Shown here piece after piece: positions 34,600-41,705 of a stretch of 41,989 bases of DNA; the first letter of the stretch is position 1; every line of letters begins with the position of its first letter. The position numbers and the translations under genes are program-made. Below the pieces are notes generated by a model. The model had not been told where the DNA came from. It was given only the letters and a program-made list of their open reading frames with translations, and made no database searches. The stretch is from Bradyrhizobium valentinum (GTDB taxonomy: Bacteria; Pseudomonadota; Alphaproteobacteria; Rhizobiales; Xanthobacteraceae), in the NCBI RefSeq assembly GCF_001440405.1, contig NZ_LLXX01000177.1, positions 79,789 to 121,777 on the forward strand, written 5' to 3'.

Positions 34600-35181
34600 T
34601 TAGTGCAGAGGTATCCCCGCCTTGCCTGGAAAGTTGATCAAGCTGCCGCCCTCCCGAACGGCAGCGGGGTTGTGTGCATCACTGCCAATTTGACTTGACG
34701 CGTGGACATCTGGCTCTTGAGCTGGGGAGTACGGTGCTGGCATCCCCTCCCCGACGACGCTAGCCTGCGTATCCCGTTTCGTCGTACGGATCCGATCTAT
34801 CGTCTCCTGCATGAGCGATGTTCCCAAATGAACGCGTCGCCCGACTTGTGCGGCAAATTCGTCAAAGCGTTCCGCCCCTAGCATGCAGGCAGTGCGCAGA
34901 GCGGCGGCCGGCAGCTGTGGCGTCACTGCAAGGTGGTATCGGGCCTGAAGCGTGACAGTCTCGTTTACGATTCTAAGATCGCGATCGAGTTGCTCGAGTT
35001 GGCGGCCTATAAGGGTAAGGCGATGATCCACCGAGAGGTTATCAGTGTCGTCGTCAGCACCCAGGAACTGAGCGAGCGCGGCCTCAACAAGCGCTGATTT
35101 GCTGGCACCGGGACGCTTGGCCGCCGCCGTTAGCCGTGCGGCCATCTGTTCAGATAGGTAGACGCCAATCCTGGGCTTCAT
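34600..35181 (-). CDS. Ribbon-helix-helix (CopG-type) protein of the transfer region, copy 2
   Basis: A 193-residue protein. The N-terminal DNA-binding motif is KPRIGVYLSEQMAARLTAAA followed by SKSALVEAALAQFLG. The region RQLEQLDRDLRIVNETVTLQ, then ARYHLAVTPQLPAAA and ERFDEFAAQVGRRVHLGTSL, aligns over its whole length with the copy at 30611 (RQVERLERHITISNEALALF; RFWLTATPPLP; ERYEGFVEALGRRLARGQTF), so the two are paralogues. This copy has an extra 50-residue tail. It lies just after the relaxase gene and 46 bp before the MFS gene. It could be a relaxosome accessory protein or local repressor. Confidence 0.8.
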   Translation of the reverse strand: MKPRIGVYLSEQMAARLTAAAKRPGASKSALVEAALAQFLGADDDTDNLSVDHRLTLIGRQLEQLDRDLRIVNETVTLQARYHLAVTPQLPAAALRTACMLGAERFDEFAAQVGRRVHLGTSLMQETIDRIRTTKRDTQASVVGEGMPAPYSPAQEPDVHASSQIGSDAHNPAAVREGGSLINFPGKAGIPLH

Positions 35182-35514
35182 GCTTGGACCTTGTTTGAAA
35201 CGCTATTGAACTGCGCTTGCAGCGCGCACCTTGGGATCGGAAATTCGGCAACTGCCGAAAGTACCTCGACCGCCACGAACGTGACCTACAAAAGGAGCTA
35301 CGCCCGGTCGCCGGCAATCTCACAATTGCTGTCGTCGTATGTTCGGATAGATCCGGATACAGAAACTGACTCCGGCCTGTGAGTGCTTTGGAGTAGCGGC
35401 ACGACGCAGAGGACGATACAGTCATTTCGGCAGAAGCTGCAGCTCGCTCCACGCCGCCCGCTTTTTCTTCAATCGAAGTGTTTCGCGCGTCAAAATGCGC
35501 GGCGCGCCCGGCGA
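35182..35514. other. Non-coding stretch between relaxase and ribbon-helix-helix gene, with an inverted repeat
   Basis: I see no convincing gene in these 333 bp. An inverted repeat ttcggca-ac-tgccgaa at 35244-35259 lies about 65 bp upstream of the ribbon-helix-helix start, a plausible promoter/operator position for an autoregulated gene. Part of this stretch could also hold the transfer origin, but no nick-site sequence is recognised. Confidence 0.4.
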
Positions 35515-37272
35515 TCAAATTCCGAGACCAATTTTCCTTCCAAAGGTCCAGGTCACGCCGCCCCCTTTCGTTGCGATGCCTGACACCTCCCGACCAAGAT
35601 GCTCCTCTAGCGCCGGTCGCCAAGGTACAAGCTGGAATCCAAATCTATCGTCGATCATGGCAAACCGTCCCGTTGCCAGCGTTACGCGTTGACGATAGAT
35701 ACCCGCGACATGCTCACCTTCAGACGAGGGATGATGGAGCAGTCCGGTCTCGGCCGAGAGCCTCGACGCAGCCGCATCAAGGTCTCGTTGCCTTAAAGTA
35801 TTGAGGAGATCGCGAGCGAAGATAACGCGCTGCCCTTGTCTCCGCACGAGACCTTCGTTTGAGAGATGGTCGATCCGGCGCTCCATCGCATCTTGCACCG
35901 CTGTTCCGAAACCGGCGCCGCCGACCTCCGAATCACGGACAAGCAACTGCTGATCAATCCAGGTCGCCCCCTGTGCCGTGACCTGAGCCTCGATACTGAG
36001 ATCCGATCGCGTGGCAAGCGCGAGGCGTTTGCGGCCTTGCGCATCCTCGTATGCCCATGCTTCCACGATCGCGCCGGGCGTGGCATCGCCGGTCATTTCC
36101 AGATCGGTGAACCTGATGTGATGCGTTCGTCCATCGATGCCCTCGATGATCGCATAGGCCGAACCTTTCAGCTCGTCATGCAGCCCGCGCTCGACCAGGC
36201 GGCCAACCACTGCATCTGCCGGCTCATCGCCGTGCAGGGCGAAGCCAGAGACATCTGGATCGCGACCGATGCCGGCGATAGCCCGATGCATGGTCTTGAG
36301 GATATCGCGACGAATCGAGAGATCACGAAGCTTGTCCTCGATGCCAGCTTTGAGGGTCCAGCAACCGGGTGCAATCTGCTCGGCAAGGCCGAAACGTTCC
36401 AGCATGGTTGCCCGGCCGACCATCAGGCGGCGAAGTTCGGGGTCTTCACCTGTTGCATTTGGTCGAAGGTCCGCCACGCCGACCCCTTCGTCGGCGGCAA
36501 TACGCAACGCCTGATCTAGACTCGTCCAGCGCTCGGCCTCAACCTCCCTCGTCAGGGCAGATCGGATTTCTCGCTCGCTGCGTGGCCCGAGTTCGAGAGT
36601 AACGCGCTCGGTGGCGCGATTCCGAAAGCCGCGGCTGATGTAATCACGACTAATGACCAAATCCTGGCCGTTCGCGTCGCGGCCGCGGATCAGGACATGA
36701 ACATGGGGGTTGTCGGTATTCCAGTGATCGACCGCAATCCAGTCCAGTTTGGTTTCGAGGTCCGCTGCTACGTCGATCATCAGCTCTCGCGTAAAGCTAC
36801 GGAGATCGCCGAGTTCGGCGGCATCCTCTGGAGATATGATGAAGCGGAAATGATGCCGGTCGCCCTCACAGCGTTCAGCAAAGGCACGCTCATCTGCCAC
36901 ATCGGATCGCCTATCGAACATCCGGGCATCGGTACCATCCCGCGTCACGCCCTCTCTTTTCAAATAAGTGATGTGCTTGAACAGCGGCGCTGAACGAAAG
37001 CGTGTGCCGTGGTGTCGGACCACGCGCGCCTTCATTGCCACACGTCGCGAGGTTGGTGGTAGCGATGACAAGGAGAGCGCGGCACGCCGGCCTCGTCCGA
37101 AGCGGGACCGGCTCGCGCCGCCCTTACCGCGTCCAAACCTGTCACCGACATGCCCGGCCTTCTTCGCTGCTCGCATGACCTGGCCGACAAAGCTCTTCGG
37201 ACGCGAGAAGCGGCGCCCGCCGTCGCGAATGCGGCCGGGGCGAACGCGAAGGTCACTATCGCCGTGGCTCAT
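35515..37272 (-). CDS. VirD2-like relaxase with DUF3363 domain
   Basis: A 585-residue relaxase/mobilisation nuclease. An Arg/Lys-rich N-terminus (residues 1-90) precedes RSAPLFKHITYLKREGVTRD, whose Tyr103 is a candidate nucleophile. The metal-binding motif is VDHWNTDNPHVHVLIRG at 181-197 (histidines 183, 190 and 192). The DUF3363 region follows, with DLRPNATGEDPELRRLMVGR, QIAPGCWTLKAGIEDKLRDL and the typical C-terminus VTWTFGRKIGLGI. It nicks one strand at the transfer origin and leads it through TraG and the Trb channel. The end motif indicates a complete protein. The start is the ATG at 37272. Confidence 0.92.
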   Translation of the reverse strand: MSHGDSDLRVRPGRIRDGGRRFSRPKSFVGQVMRAAKKAGHVGDRFGRGKGGASRSRFGRGRRAALSLSSLPPTSRRVAMKARVVRHHGTRFRSAPLFKHITYLKREGVTRDGTDARMFDRRSDVADERAFAERCEGDRHHFRFIISPEDAAELGDLRSFTRELMIDVAADLETKLDWIAVDHWNTDNPHVHVLIRGRDANGQDLVISRDYISRGFRNRATERVTLELGPRSEREIRSALTREVEAERWTSLDQALRIAADEGVGVADLRPNATGEDPELRRLMVGRATMLERFGLAEQIAPGCWTLKAGIEDKLRDLSIRRDILKTMHRAIAGIGRDPDVSGFALHGDEPADAVVGRLVERGLHDELKGSAYAIIEGIDGRTHHIRFTDLEMTGDATPGAIVEAWAYEDAQGRKRLALATRSDLSIEAQVTAQGATWIDQQLLVRDSEVGGAGFGTAVQDAMERRIDHLSNEGLVRRQGQRVIFARDLLNTLRQRDLDAAASRLSAETGLLHHPSSEGEHVAGIYRQRVTLATGRFAMIDDRFGFQLVPWRPALEEHLGREVSGIATKGGGVTWTFGRKIGLGI

Positions 37273-37354
37273 GATGTTACACCGCCGACTTGGGCTAAGG
37301 GCAGCTCTCGATGTGTTGATTTTCTTGACATTTCCCGATGAAGCGACGGCATGA

Positions 37355-37759
37355 TCATTCCAGTCGTCCCCTAAAACTTAAACTCCACCAACTACGTGGG
37401 CCCGACCGAAGGCCGTACTTTTCCCTTGCCGTCCGTGGTCTGTCCTCCTGCTCCGAACCACGCACCGCCAAGAATGCGAAGAGCTTCGACAGAATGCGAT
37501 TCAGCTCATTGGCGACGGACGCAACCGTCAGAACTGCAGACAAGACCGCCGCCACAGCGCAACAAGCGGCAATCCCAACAGAAAATGAGCATGCCACCGT
37601 GCTCGCGACCATCCAGGGTGAAGCTGCTTCGCGCCGGCAGTTCGGTCGCCCTGGACGGCCGCTGCGCACGGCGGCTGCTACAGCGTTGGTCGGGACGGAG
37701 GAATGGTGCCGCCCCCGATCGAACAGAGGAATGGCAGACAGGGTGCACACGGAACGCAC
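37355..37759 (-). CDS. Small protein of unknown function between traF and the relaxase gene
   Basis: A 134-residue frame starting at GTG 37759, with ggagga seven bases upstream straddling the traF stop; this ribosome site is the best argument that it is translated. It begins MRSVCTLSAIPLFDRGRHHS (GTG read as Met), has a basic stretch, one strongly hydrophobic segment (WMVASTVACSFSVGIAACCA continuing to LTVASVAN), and ends WWSLSFRGRLE. In related ICEs this place is usually taken by a VirB1-like lytic transglycosylase with a similar start (MRS...LSAIPL), but I see no transglycosylase motif (E-S-x-G, GLMQ). It may be a remnant of that gene fused out of frame, or a different membrane protein. Low certainty. 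Confidence 0.4.
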   Translation of the reverse strand: MRSVCTLSAIPLFDRGRHHSSVPTNAVAAAVRSGRPGRPNCRREAASPWMVASTVACSFSVGIAACCAVAAVLSAVLTVASVANELNRILSKLFAFLAVRGSEQEDRPRTAREKYGLRSGPRSWWSLSFRGRLE

Positions 37760-37761
37760 GA

Positions 37762-38274
37762 TCAATCCTCCCAAGTCCACACGGGAAGTACGCGACCGAT
37801 GACAGCCGTCACTGATGTCATTCCGAAGTAGCGCCCATCGAAAGAGTTCGCGGCTTGCCAGTTCATGAGGAAGAGCTTTCCGTCTTCGACGACGTCGCAC
37901 CCTTCCCAGGCCGGCAACGGCCGGCCACGACTGTCGCGCTCCCGCGCCTCGCCCATCTCGATGCCATCGACCGTAATGGTGCTCCCGGTTCTGCAGACAG
38001 CTTGTCCGGGAAGCGCCAGCACACGCTTCAACATCGGAACACCCCGCGGCAGGTAACCATTTCGGTCCAGATAGGTCGCCAGCGGCTCGGGCGGCTGAAC
38101 GGCGACGAGTTCGGTGACGTAGTGGTTGCCGGCCGGGTGCAAGCGATAAAGGCCGACAGGGACACTCTCGGAACTGTTCCATATGTAGATTGGAGACGGC
38201 CTTACAACGACCGTCCCCGCGAGAATGGCAACTGCGCCGATCGTCATGGTGATTGTTCGGTTTCGAGTCGTCAC
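37762..38274 (-). CDS. traF: Conjugal transfer S26-family signal peptidase TraF
   Basis: A 170-residue membrane peptidase. It starts at GTG 38274, overlapping the stop of the DUF2840 gene as GTGA. One N-terminal helix (ITMTIGAVAILAGTVVVRPS) is followed by YIWNSSESVPVGLYRLHP, where S-x-S-V-P-x-G-L-Y contains the nucleophilic serine; then PRGVPMLKRVLALPGQAVCR with the catalytic lysine, and NSFDGRYFGMTSVTAVIGRV near the end. TraF matures and circularises the TrbC pilin. All expected motifs are intact. Confidence 0.93.
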   Translation of the reverse strand: MTTRNRTITMTIGAVAILAGTVVVRPSPIYIWNSSESVPVGLYRLHPAGNHYVTELVAVQPPEPLATYLDRNGYLPRGVPMLKRVLALPGQAVCRTGSTITVDGIEMGEARERDSRGRPLPAWEGCDVVEDGKLFLMNWQAANSFDGRYFGMTSVTAVIGRVLPVWTWED

Positions 38275-38735
38275 GGGCTGATTCTTCGTCGATGGAGCCA
38301 GGCCTGATGGCGTGACTTTGTGTAGGCGCGCGGGGTTTCATTGACGGACAGACGATTGTGAACGTGATGCCAATAATCGGGCGCGGCGTCGGCAGGATCG
38401 ATGCCGAGGGCCTCGACAGCATCGATCAACTGCAACACACGCTCGACCTTTGGCCAGCCCGAAAGGCGCAAGAGACTCTCGCCGCCGGGTTTGACATAAG
38501 GGACGGTCGAGCAGCGTTGGCCGGTTGCGACCGCACGCAGGATGTCGATGCGGCAAACGACTGTCCCAAAATCGTTCGACATCCAACGCACGAACGCAAA
38601 GATGCTGCCGGGTGCGAATGACAGGACGCGCCTGTTGCGGTCGAGAATCCTTTCCTCGGTGGCGCGACCGAAGCGAATTCGGTTCTCGATACATTTTTCA
38701 TGCCAGAGCAGCTCGACGTGCGTGAGATCGCTCAT
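38271..38735 (-). CDS. DUF2840 family protein
   Basis: A 154-residue protein of the DUF2840 family that regularly precedes traF in this ICE type. It begins LTHVELLWHEKCIENRIRFG and has RVLSFAPGSIFAFVRWMSND, CRIDILRAVATGQRCSTVPY, VKPGGESLLRLSGWPKVERV and DPADAAPDYWHHVHNRLSV. No catalytic motif is apparent and its function is unknown. Its stop overlaps the traF start, so the two are translated together. In relatives a ParA gene lies directly upstream; here there is only a 244-bp stretch containing repeats. Confidence 0.85.
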   Translation of the reverse strand: MSDLTHVELLWHEKCIENRIRFGRATEERILDRNRRVLSFAPGSIFAFVRWMSNDFGTVVCRIDILRAVATGQRCSTVPYVKPGGESLLRLSGWPKVERVLQLIDAVEALGIDPADAAPDYWHHVHNRLSVNETPRAYTKSRHQAWLHRRRISP

Positions 38736-38825
38736 GCGTCCGCTCCGTCTACCCGGAGGTCAAACGCTTGCAGGCGCGCACCGAGATCGCGCCGGTTATG
38801 AACAGTAAGGAAAACGGCTCGGTCC

Positions 38826-38859
38826 GTTAGAAGAAATCCTACGGATTTCTGGTTAGAAG
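38826..38859. repeat. Palindrome flanked by direct repeats, part of the putative replication origin
   Basis: The 8-bp inverted repeat agaaatcc-tac-ggatttct (38832-38850) is flanked on both sides by gttagaag (38826-38833 and 38852-38859). It lies between the DUF2840 gene and the three iterons downstream of repA. Such a structure suits an origin or a regulatory site. Confidence 0.5.
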
Positions 38860-38909
38860 AGTTACGGCTGCTGGAACGCGCCTGATAACAAACGCTTAAA
38901 ACCGATTCC

Positions 38910-38974
38910 GGTCCCCGATAGCACGAGGATCCGGTCCCCGATAGCACGAGGGTTGTGGTCCCCGATAGCACGAG
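38910..38974. repeat. Three 18-bp iterons downstream of repA
   Basis: ggtccccgatagcacgag occurs identically at 38910-38927, 38933-38950 and 38957-38974, that is every 23 or 24 bp, about two helical turns. Regular spacing on one face of the helix next to a replication initiator gene is the classic picture of iterons bound by the initiator. They end 5 bp before the repA stop codon. Confidence 0.75.
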
Positions 38975-38979
38975 TTGAT

Positions 38980-39861
38980 TCACAGCTTATCTCCAGCCCG
39001 AGGTGCAAGCCCGCTCTTGCGAAGCCGCTCCTCGAACGGATCGGTGCAACAGGGCGCAAAGTTCAAACGTTCGACGCCCTTCGGGTCGCGCGTGATCACG
39101 AGCTCATAGCCGGGCAAGGTCTGGCGACGAACGATTTCGCGCACGTCAAAGGCAAAGTGTTTGAGCGGCGAGAGGCTGCCGGACTTGGCGTGAAGATGCA
39201 GAAAATCAAAACTCCAGCCGCCCTGCTGGCGACCACCGTGCTTGCGGACAAGCCGGTAAAGCCAGCGCTCGAGTCCGCCGGTCAAACCAAAATAGGCGCG
39301 ATCGATTGTCAGCACGAGCGCGTCATCGATAACGCCGGCATAGAACCAATCCGGCAGGATCAGTTCGAGGCCCAACGGCCGCCCATTGGCATCGGCCGTC
39401 TCCTTCCATTCGTTGATCCAGGAGAAACGATGACGCCGCCGTTCGGCCGGCTGGCGGATCGACGTCAGCACCGATGTCGCCTGCAACCTGTCGAGGCCCG
39501 CCTTGAGGCGATCGTAGTCGCGCGCGCTGGTGCCGCGGCCAACGAAGGTCAGAATTTCGTAAGGCGTAGCCGCCATCAGGCGCGAGGTTTTCAGTCCTGC
39601 ATCGCGCGCCTCGACAATTTGCGAGGCTGCCCAGATTAGAACATCAGCATCCCAGATCGTTGCCATTCCGTGTTCAGGCACCGCTTCAACGCGAATGGAG
39701 ATTGCCCCCGCGCGGAAATCGATCGGTACGACCCGCTTTGACTTGGCGAGCGAGAAGAACGGATAGGCCATCAAGTCCTGTGCGTCGCGCGGCGCGAGGT
39801 CGCCGGGCAAGGCACGGAACAACTCGAGCTGGCTGCGCTCGGATCGTAGTTTGCGCCGCAT
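38980..39861 (-). CDS. repA: Replication initiator protein A (RepA, RPA family)
   Basis: A 293-residue plasmid-type initiator. It contains LMAYPFFSLAKSKRVVPIDF, HGMATIWDADVLIWAASQIV, TPYEILTFVGRGTSARDYDR, LKAGLDRLQATSVLTSIRQP, LTIDRAYFGLTGGLERWLYR and LVRKHGGRQQGGWSFDFLHL, the standard blocks of this family (two winged-helix units). It would bind the iterons just downstream and start replication of the excised circular form. The start ATG at 39861 is 21 bp after the AlpA-like gene, so the two are probably co-transcribed. Confidence 0.93.
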   Translation of the reverse strand: MRRKLRSERSQLELFRALPGDLAPRDAQDLMAYPFFSLAKSKRVVPIDFRAGAISIRVEAVPEHGMATIWDADVLIWAASQIVEARDAGLKTSRLMAATPYEILTFVGRGTSARDYDRLKAGLDRLQATSVLTSIRQPAERRRHRFSWINEWKETADANGRPLGLELILPDWFYAGVIDDALVLTIDRAYFGLTGGLERWLYRLVRKHGGRQQGGWSFDFLHLHAKSGSLSPLKHFAFDVREIVRRQTLPGYELVITRDPKGVERLNFAPCCTDPFEERLRKSGLAPRAGDKL

Positions 39862-39882
39862 CTACCAAAGCTCTCGCAGCAC

Positions 39883-40164
39883 TCAACGACGTTCCTGGCC
39901 CGCATAGGGGCGCAGAGCCGGGTGCTTCTTGGCTGGTAGTACGGTCCCCTTCCCGGGATCGGACGTCGATGTCTTGGCACCGAGATCGGCCCAGGCTTTC
40001 AAGTCATCGAGCGCGTAAACGACGCGGCCACCAATCTTCCGGTAGGTCGGACCTGTGCCATAGGTGCGATGCTTTTCCAAGGTACGTCCGGAGAGACCCA
40101 GATATCGGGCGGCCTCGGGCGTCCGCAGGAAACGTGGCGGCAGACCGGCCATGGGATCGGGCAT
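39883..40164 (-). CDS. AlpA-like helix-turn-helix DNA-binding protein
   Basis: A 93-residue protein of the helix-turn-helix-17/excisionase group: LRTPEAARYLGLSGRTLEKH, then RTYGTGPTYRKIGGRVVYAL and DDLKAWADLGAK, forming a MerR-type winged helix. I chose the ATG at 40164 (MPDPMAGLPPRFL), which has ggag eight bases upstream; an ATG at 40185 adds seven residues. In rhizobial ICEs similar small proteins lie before repA and could act as regulator or recombination directionality factor. The FseA-like activator gene upstream may drive it. Confidence 0.82.
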   Translation of the reverse strand: MPDPMAGLPPRFLRTPEAARYLGLSGRTLEKHRTYGTGPTYRKIGGRVVYALDDLKAWADLGAKTSTSDPGKGTVLPAKKHPALRPYAGQERR

Positions 40165-40227
40165 TTGAGAACTCCATGAGGACATCGCGCTGATGCTGGC
40201 GGTGCCAGCGTGTGTGCGGTGATCATG

Positions 40228-40242
40228 GAGGAGCAGCTCCTC
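40228..40242. promoter_or_regulatory. Inverted repeat upstream of the AlpA-like gene
   Basis: gaggagc-a-gctcctc, a perfect 7-bp inverted repeat with a single central base, lies in the 131-bp gap between the DUF2285 frame and the AlpA-like gene, about 64 bp before the latter. Could be an operator or short hairpin. Confidence 0.35.
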
Positions 40243-40295
40243 GCAGGAGGATGCCGAAGATCAAGGGGTGGATTTTCGATACCCCCCGCGAGCGG

Positions 40296-40949
40296 CTAAT
40301 TGTCCTTGCGTCTTGGACGCAGGAGTTCGCGATAGCCGCCGCGCATCAGGGCGAGGCCTCGCTGCACGAGGCGGATGGTACGATTGCGCAGATCGTGCGT
40401 CTTCCAGGCGCGCTCGGGGATCCGCTTCTTGCCAAAGAGGCCTTCGGCGATCGCGCGATAGCTCTTGTTTTCATTGCGCCCATCCAGTGCACGCAAGACC
40501 AGCGCAAACCGCTGGCGCCGTTGCGGGGGAAGGTCGGACAGCGGCGGACACGGCGAACGGCCGCTCATGGTACGCCAAAGTGATTGAGCAGCTCGGGCGC
40601 GGAGTTCAAACGCCGAGTCCAGTGGCAACTCAATCGCTTGGGGCGCGCCGGCGGCAGGCAGTTTCCTCATCCACACGCGATGCGTGGCACCACCGAACCG
40701 CAGCACGGCGTGCCAGCCGTCCGTGTTCTGCCGCAACTCCGTGGGCGACAGTTTGGCTAGATCAAGAGTGATCGGTTGAGCTGAAGTTTGCGACGACGAA
40801 GCTCCTACCGACAAAACCGTCGGCAGAATTTCTGGTGCCCAAAAAACGATCTGCTCGTAGCAAGCCTTTTGCGGATCAGCCGCGAAAAGACAGGCCCCAT
40901 TTATTCCGGAATTCGACCGGAGCGCCGGCGCGCGGATTCGCAAGCGCAC
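40296..40949 (-). CDS. DUF2285 domain, second frame of an FseA-like excision activator
   Basis: The open frame encodes a DUF2285 region. The meaningful part starts near 40883 with AADPQKACYEQIVFWAPEIL, which continues the block KWGLSF of the preceding DUF6499 frame. It goes on with LDLAKLSPTELRQNTDGWHA, VLRFGGATHRVWMRKLPAA, a helical region and the C-terminal RNRTIRLVQRGLALMRGGYR. The upstream part of this frame (from GTG 40949) overlaps the DUF6499 gene and looks like shadow sequence, so it is probably expressed only by a +1 ribosomal frameshift from the first frame. FseA of Mesorhizobium ICEMlSym is made this way from msi172/msi171 and activates excision. Confidence 0.8.
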   Translation of the reverse strand: MRLRIRAPALRSNSGINGACLFAADPQKACYEQIVFWAPEILPTVLSVGASSSQTSAQPITLDLAKLSPTELRQNTDGWHAVLRFGGATHRVWMRKLPAAGAPQAIELPLDSAFELRARAAQSLWRTMSGRSPCPPLSDLPPQRRQRFALVLRALDGRNENKSYRAIAEGLFGKKRIPERAWKTHDLRNRTIRLVQRGLALMRGGYRELLRPRRKDN

Positions 40950-41064
40950 AATAATTTTTTTGGTATTCGGGATTACGACGAAGGCATTCCCAGGCGAGAC
41001 CGGTCAGGTCGGCGTTCTGCAGTTTTGAATAGGCCTCGGGCGAGCGCCAATCGAAGTCCGGCAT
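40876..41064 (-). CDS. DUF6499 domain, first frame of an FseA-like excision activator
   Basis: A 62-residue frame, MPDFDWRSPEAYSKLQNADL then AWECLRRNPEYQKNYC and EFRNKWGLSFRG-stop, matching the DUF6499 'transcriptional regulator' domain. It starts at ATG 41064 with gagga upstream. It stops only two codons after tctttt. On its own it yields a short protein; with a +1 shift at TTT-C it joins the DUF2285 frame to make a protein of about 256 residues. This two-gene layout equals msi172/msi171, which together encode FseA. Confidence 0.8.
   Translation of the reverse strand: MPDFDWRSPEAYSKLQNADLTGLAWECLRRNPEYQKNYCALANPRAGAPVEFRNKWGLSFRG
40884..40887 (-). promoter_or_regulatory. Candidate +1 ribosomal frameshift site
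   Basis: On the minus strand the codons read TCT TTT CGC GGC TGA. A Phe-tRNA in the ribosomal P site on TTT can slip one base forward onto TTC, which pairs better with its GAA anticodon; reading then goes on GCG GCT GAT CCG, giving SF-AADP, the expected family sequence. The stop two codons further terminates unshifted ribosomes. Confidence 0.6.
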
Positions 41065-41216
41065 TGTGCTTTGTCCTCACGCGTAACAATGCCGCATTGC
41101 AACACTTTAAATGTGGGCCATTTATGGTTGCATAACGTATCCCACCGGTTAGTTACGCGAATAACCTGCATTACAGAAGATTCTTCCCTCCCGATTTGAT
41201 TCTACAGATCGTTGTT

Positions 41217-41498
41217 CTACCGATCGGAGGGGCCGCCACGCAGCAAATGGCCATAGCCATGATTTGTCATCCATCTGGCGCGAGCCAGATGGCTCTCGAA
41301 GGCGCTGCGCGCGCGCTCCGGGTAGCGTTCGGGATCGATGTGAAGAACGATTCTTGCAACTTCCCGCCAGTCCGCGTTGTCAGCATCAGCATCCAGCAGC
41401 CGGAGATACGTGACGACGTGTTGCTTGTCATAGGCCGTCAGCACGGGATCATCCGGTGCCAGGTCCGCAACATCGGGATCAAGCGGAGGTGACGGCAT
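41217..41498 (-). CDS. Stand-alone DUF2285 protein, QseM-like antiactivator
   Basis: A 93-residue protein: PLDPDVADLAPDDPVLTAYD, then KQHVVTYLRLLDADADNADW, REVARIVLHIDPERYPERAR and ESHLARARWMTNHGYGHLLR. The LHIDP...A...HL.RA.WM...GY..LL pattern is the DUF2285 helix-turn-helix type domain found alone in QseM of ICEMlSym, where it blocks the activator FseA and the quorum-sensing regulator. Its position next to a divergent XRE gene matches qseM/qseC. The activity is inferred from family and gene order. The start is ATG 41498. Confidence 0.78.
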   Translation of the reverse strand: MPSPPLDPDVADLAPDDPVLTAYDKQHVVTYLRLLDADADNADWREVARIVLHIDPERYPERARSAFESHLARARWMTNHGYGHLLRGGPSDR

Positions 41499-41512
41499 GT
41501 AGTTCCTTTAAG

Positions 41513-41531
41513 AGGCGACGCGGCGTCGCCT
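41513..41531. promoter_or_regulatory. 19-bp palindrome upstream of the QseM-like gene, candidate operator
   Basis: aggcgacgc-g-gcgtcgcct is a perfect 9-bp inverted repeat around one base. It lies 14 bp before the start codon of the QseM-like gene, within the 207-bp divergent region, where a bound repressor such as the XRE protein would block initiation or transcription. Confidence 0.5.
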
Positions 41532-41705
41532 GTCCCCATACATCGACAGTCTTACCTTAGTCCTATTCGGCGCAGTTCACAGCCAAGCTTTGCGAAGGCA
41601 GCTATTCCCCGCGGCAACGCGCCACTCCGTATCTTTGTCGAAAATACTCCGTGGTGAAATACTCTTCAAGTCGCTGCGCTCTCGGGCATCGATATCCGAG
41701 AGATA

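Noticed and set aside
35182..35514. Transfer origin next to the relaxase gene
   Set aside because: Only a short inverted repeat is visible and no known nick sequence; calling it oriT would be a guess.
37506..37748. An 80-codon minus frame after traF
   Set aside because: It lacks a ribosome site, while the overlapping frame from GTG 37759 has a strong one; no domain is seen.
38910..38974. Possible CRISPR array
   Set aside because: Only three 18-bp repeats with 5-6 bp between them and no cas genes; the spacing fits iterons.
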